Assembly (NCBI GenBank): GCA_009840575.1
Contig: VXNO01000080.1
Coordinates: 1 to 32,633, forward strand
Direction of reading: 5' to 3'
DNA: 32,633 bases
Origin: Chloroflexota bacterium
Lineage (GTDB): Bacteria; Chloroflexota; Anaerolineae; Aggregatilineales; Phototrophicaceae
The notes under the pieces: model-generated
Seen by the model: only the letters and a program-made list of their open reading frames with translations
Databases searched by the model: none
Told to the model about the DNA's origin: nothing
Translations under genes and position numbers: made by a program
In this document: positions 32,521 to 32,633 of the stretch, in pieces
Position numbering within the stretch: the first letter of the stretch is position 1
How the letters are laid out: the number at the start of each line of letters is the position of its first letter

Positions 32521-32633
<113 letters not shown>

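Overview
The window is a high-GC (roughly 60 %) bacterial chromosomal segment, probably a whole metagenomic contig. It begins inside a gene and ends in a poly-A/poly-G run that looks like a sequencing artefact. The gene set fits a Chloroflexota (Anaerolineae-like) bacterium: a ClpC-type chaperone, a four-domain S1 protein with a long Ala/Pro/Glu-rich leader, an 882-residue UxaA-family protein, a USP-DUF389 fusion, a TPR-RDD membrane protein, and intergenic repeats rich in C/G-run hairpins. This placement is an inference; there is no rRNA or other decisive marker.

Layout. 1-1309: the 3' end of an EcoRI-type adenine methyltransferase, coupled by an ATGA overlap to a DUF262-HNH protein. The DNA here is visibly more AT-rich than the rest and looks like a restriction or defence module. 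1310-1588: a composite repeat and the metA promoter. 1589-6100: homoserine O-acyltransferase (metA), a GTGA-coupled alpha/beta hydrolase, a VOC protein, and a universal-stress/DUF389 membrane protein. 6114-7833: a stray transposon end, a small Fn3-like ORF, a membrane dipeptidase preceded by a coupled 54-residue ORF, and tRNA-Ala(GGC) with a good promoter. 7975-10481: a tightly packed run of an atypical SDR protein, a HAD phosphatase and a shikimate-kinase-like protein with no P-loop. 10551-16027: the large UxaA-family dehydratase, an EthD protein, a uracil-DNA glycosylase and a GMC oxidoreductase.

16130-18331: a signal-anchored membrane protein whose stop codon is split by a 298-bp MITE-like element flanked by 26-bp direct repeats, followed by a gene-free zone dense in repeats. 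18332-20818: a PPOX-class flavin/F420 protein, nadE with an overlapping unknown gene, and the TPR-RDD protein. 20815-23930: a three-gene operon (cupin, MetE-like methyltransferase/lyase, HisD/HpsN-like dehydrogenase) behind a TTGACA promoter; it looks catabolic rather than biosynthetic. 24009-28149: a FolC/Mur-ligase-like enzyme, divergent from a Wzx-like flippase and a GT4 glycosyltransferase. 28322-32396: clpC and an rpsA-like gene.

The observations most worth following are the methyltransferase/DUF262-HNH pair, the MITE that rewrites a C-terminus, the internally duplicated UxaA protein, the degenerate shikimate kinase and the cupin/MetE-like/HisD-like operon. Most of the window is otherwise ordinary housekeeping and metabolic sequence.
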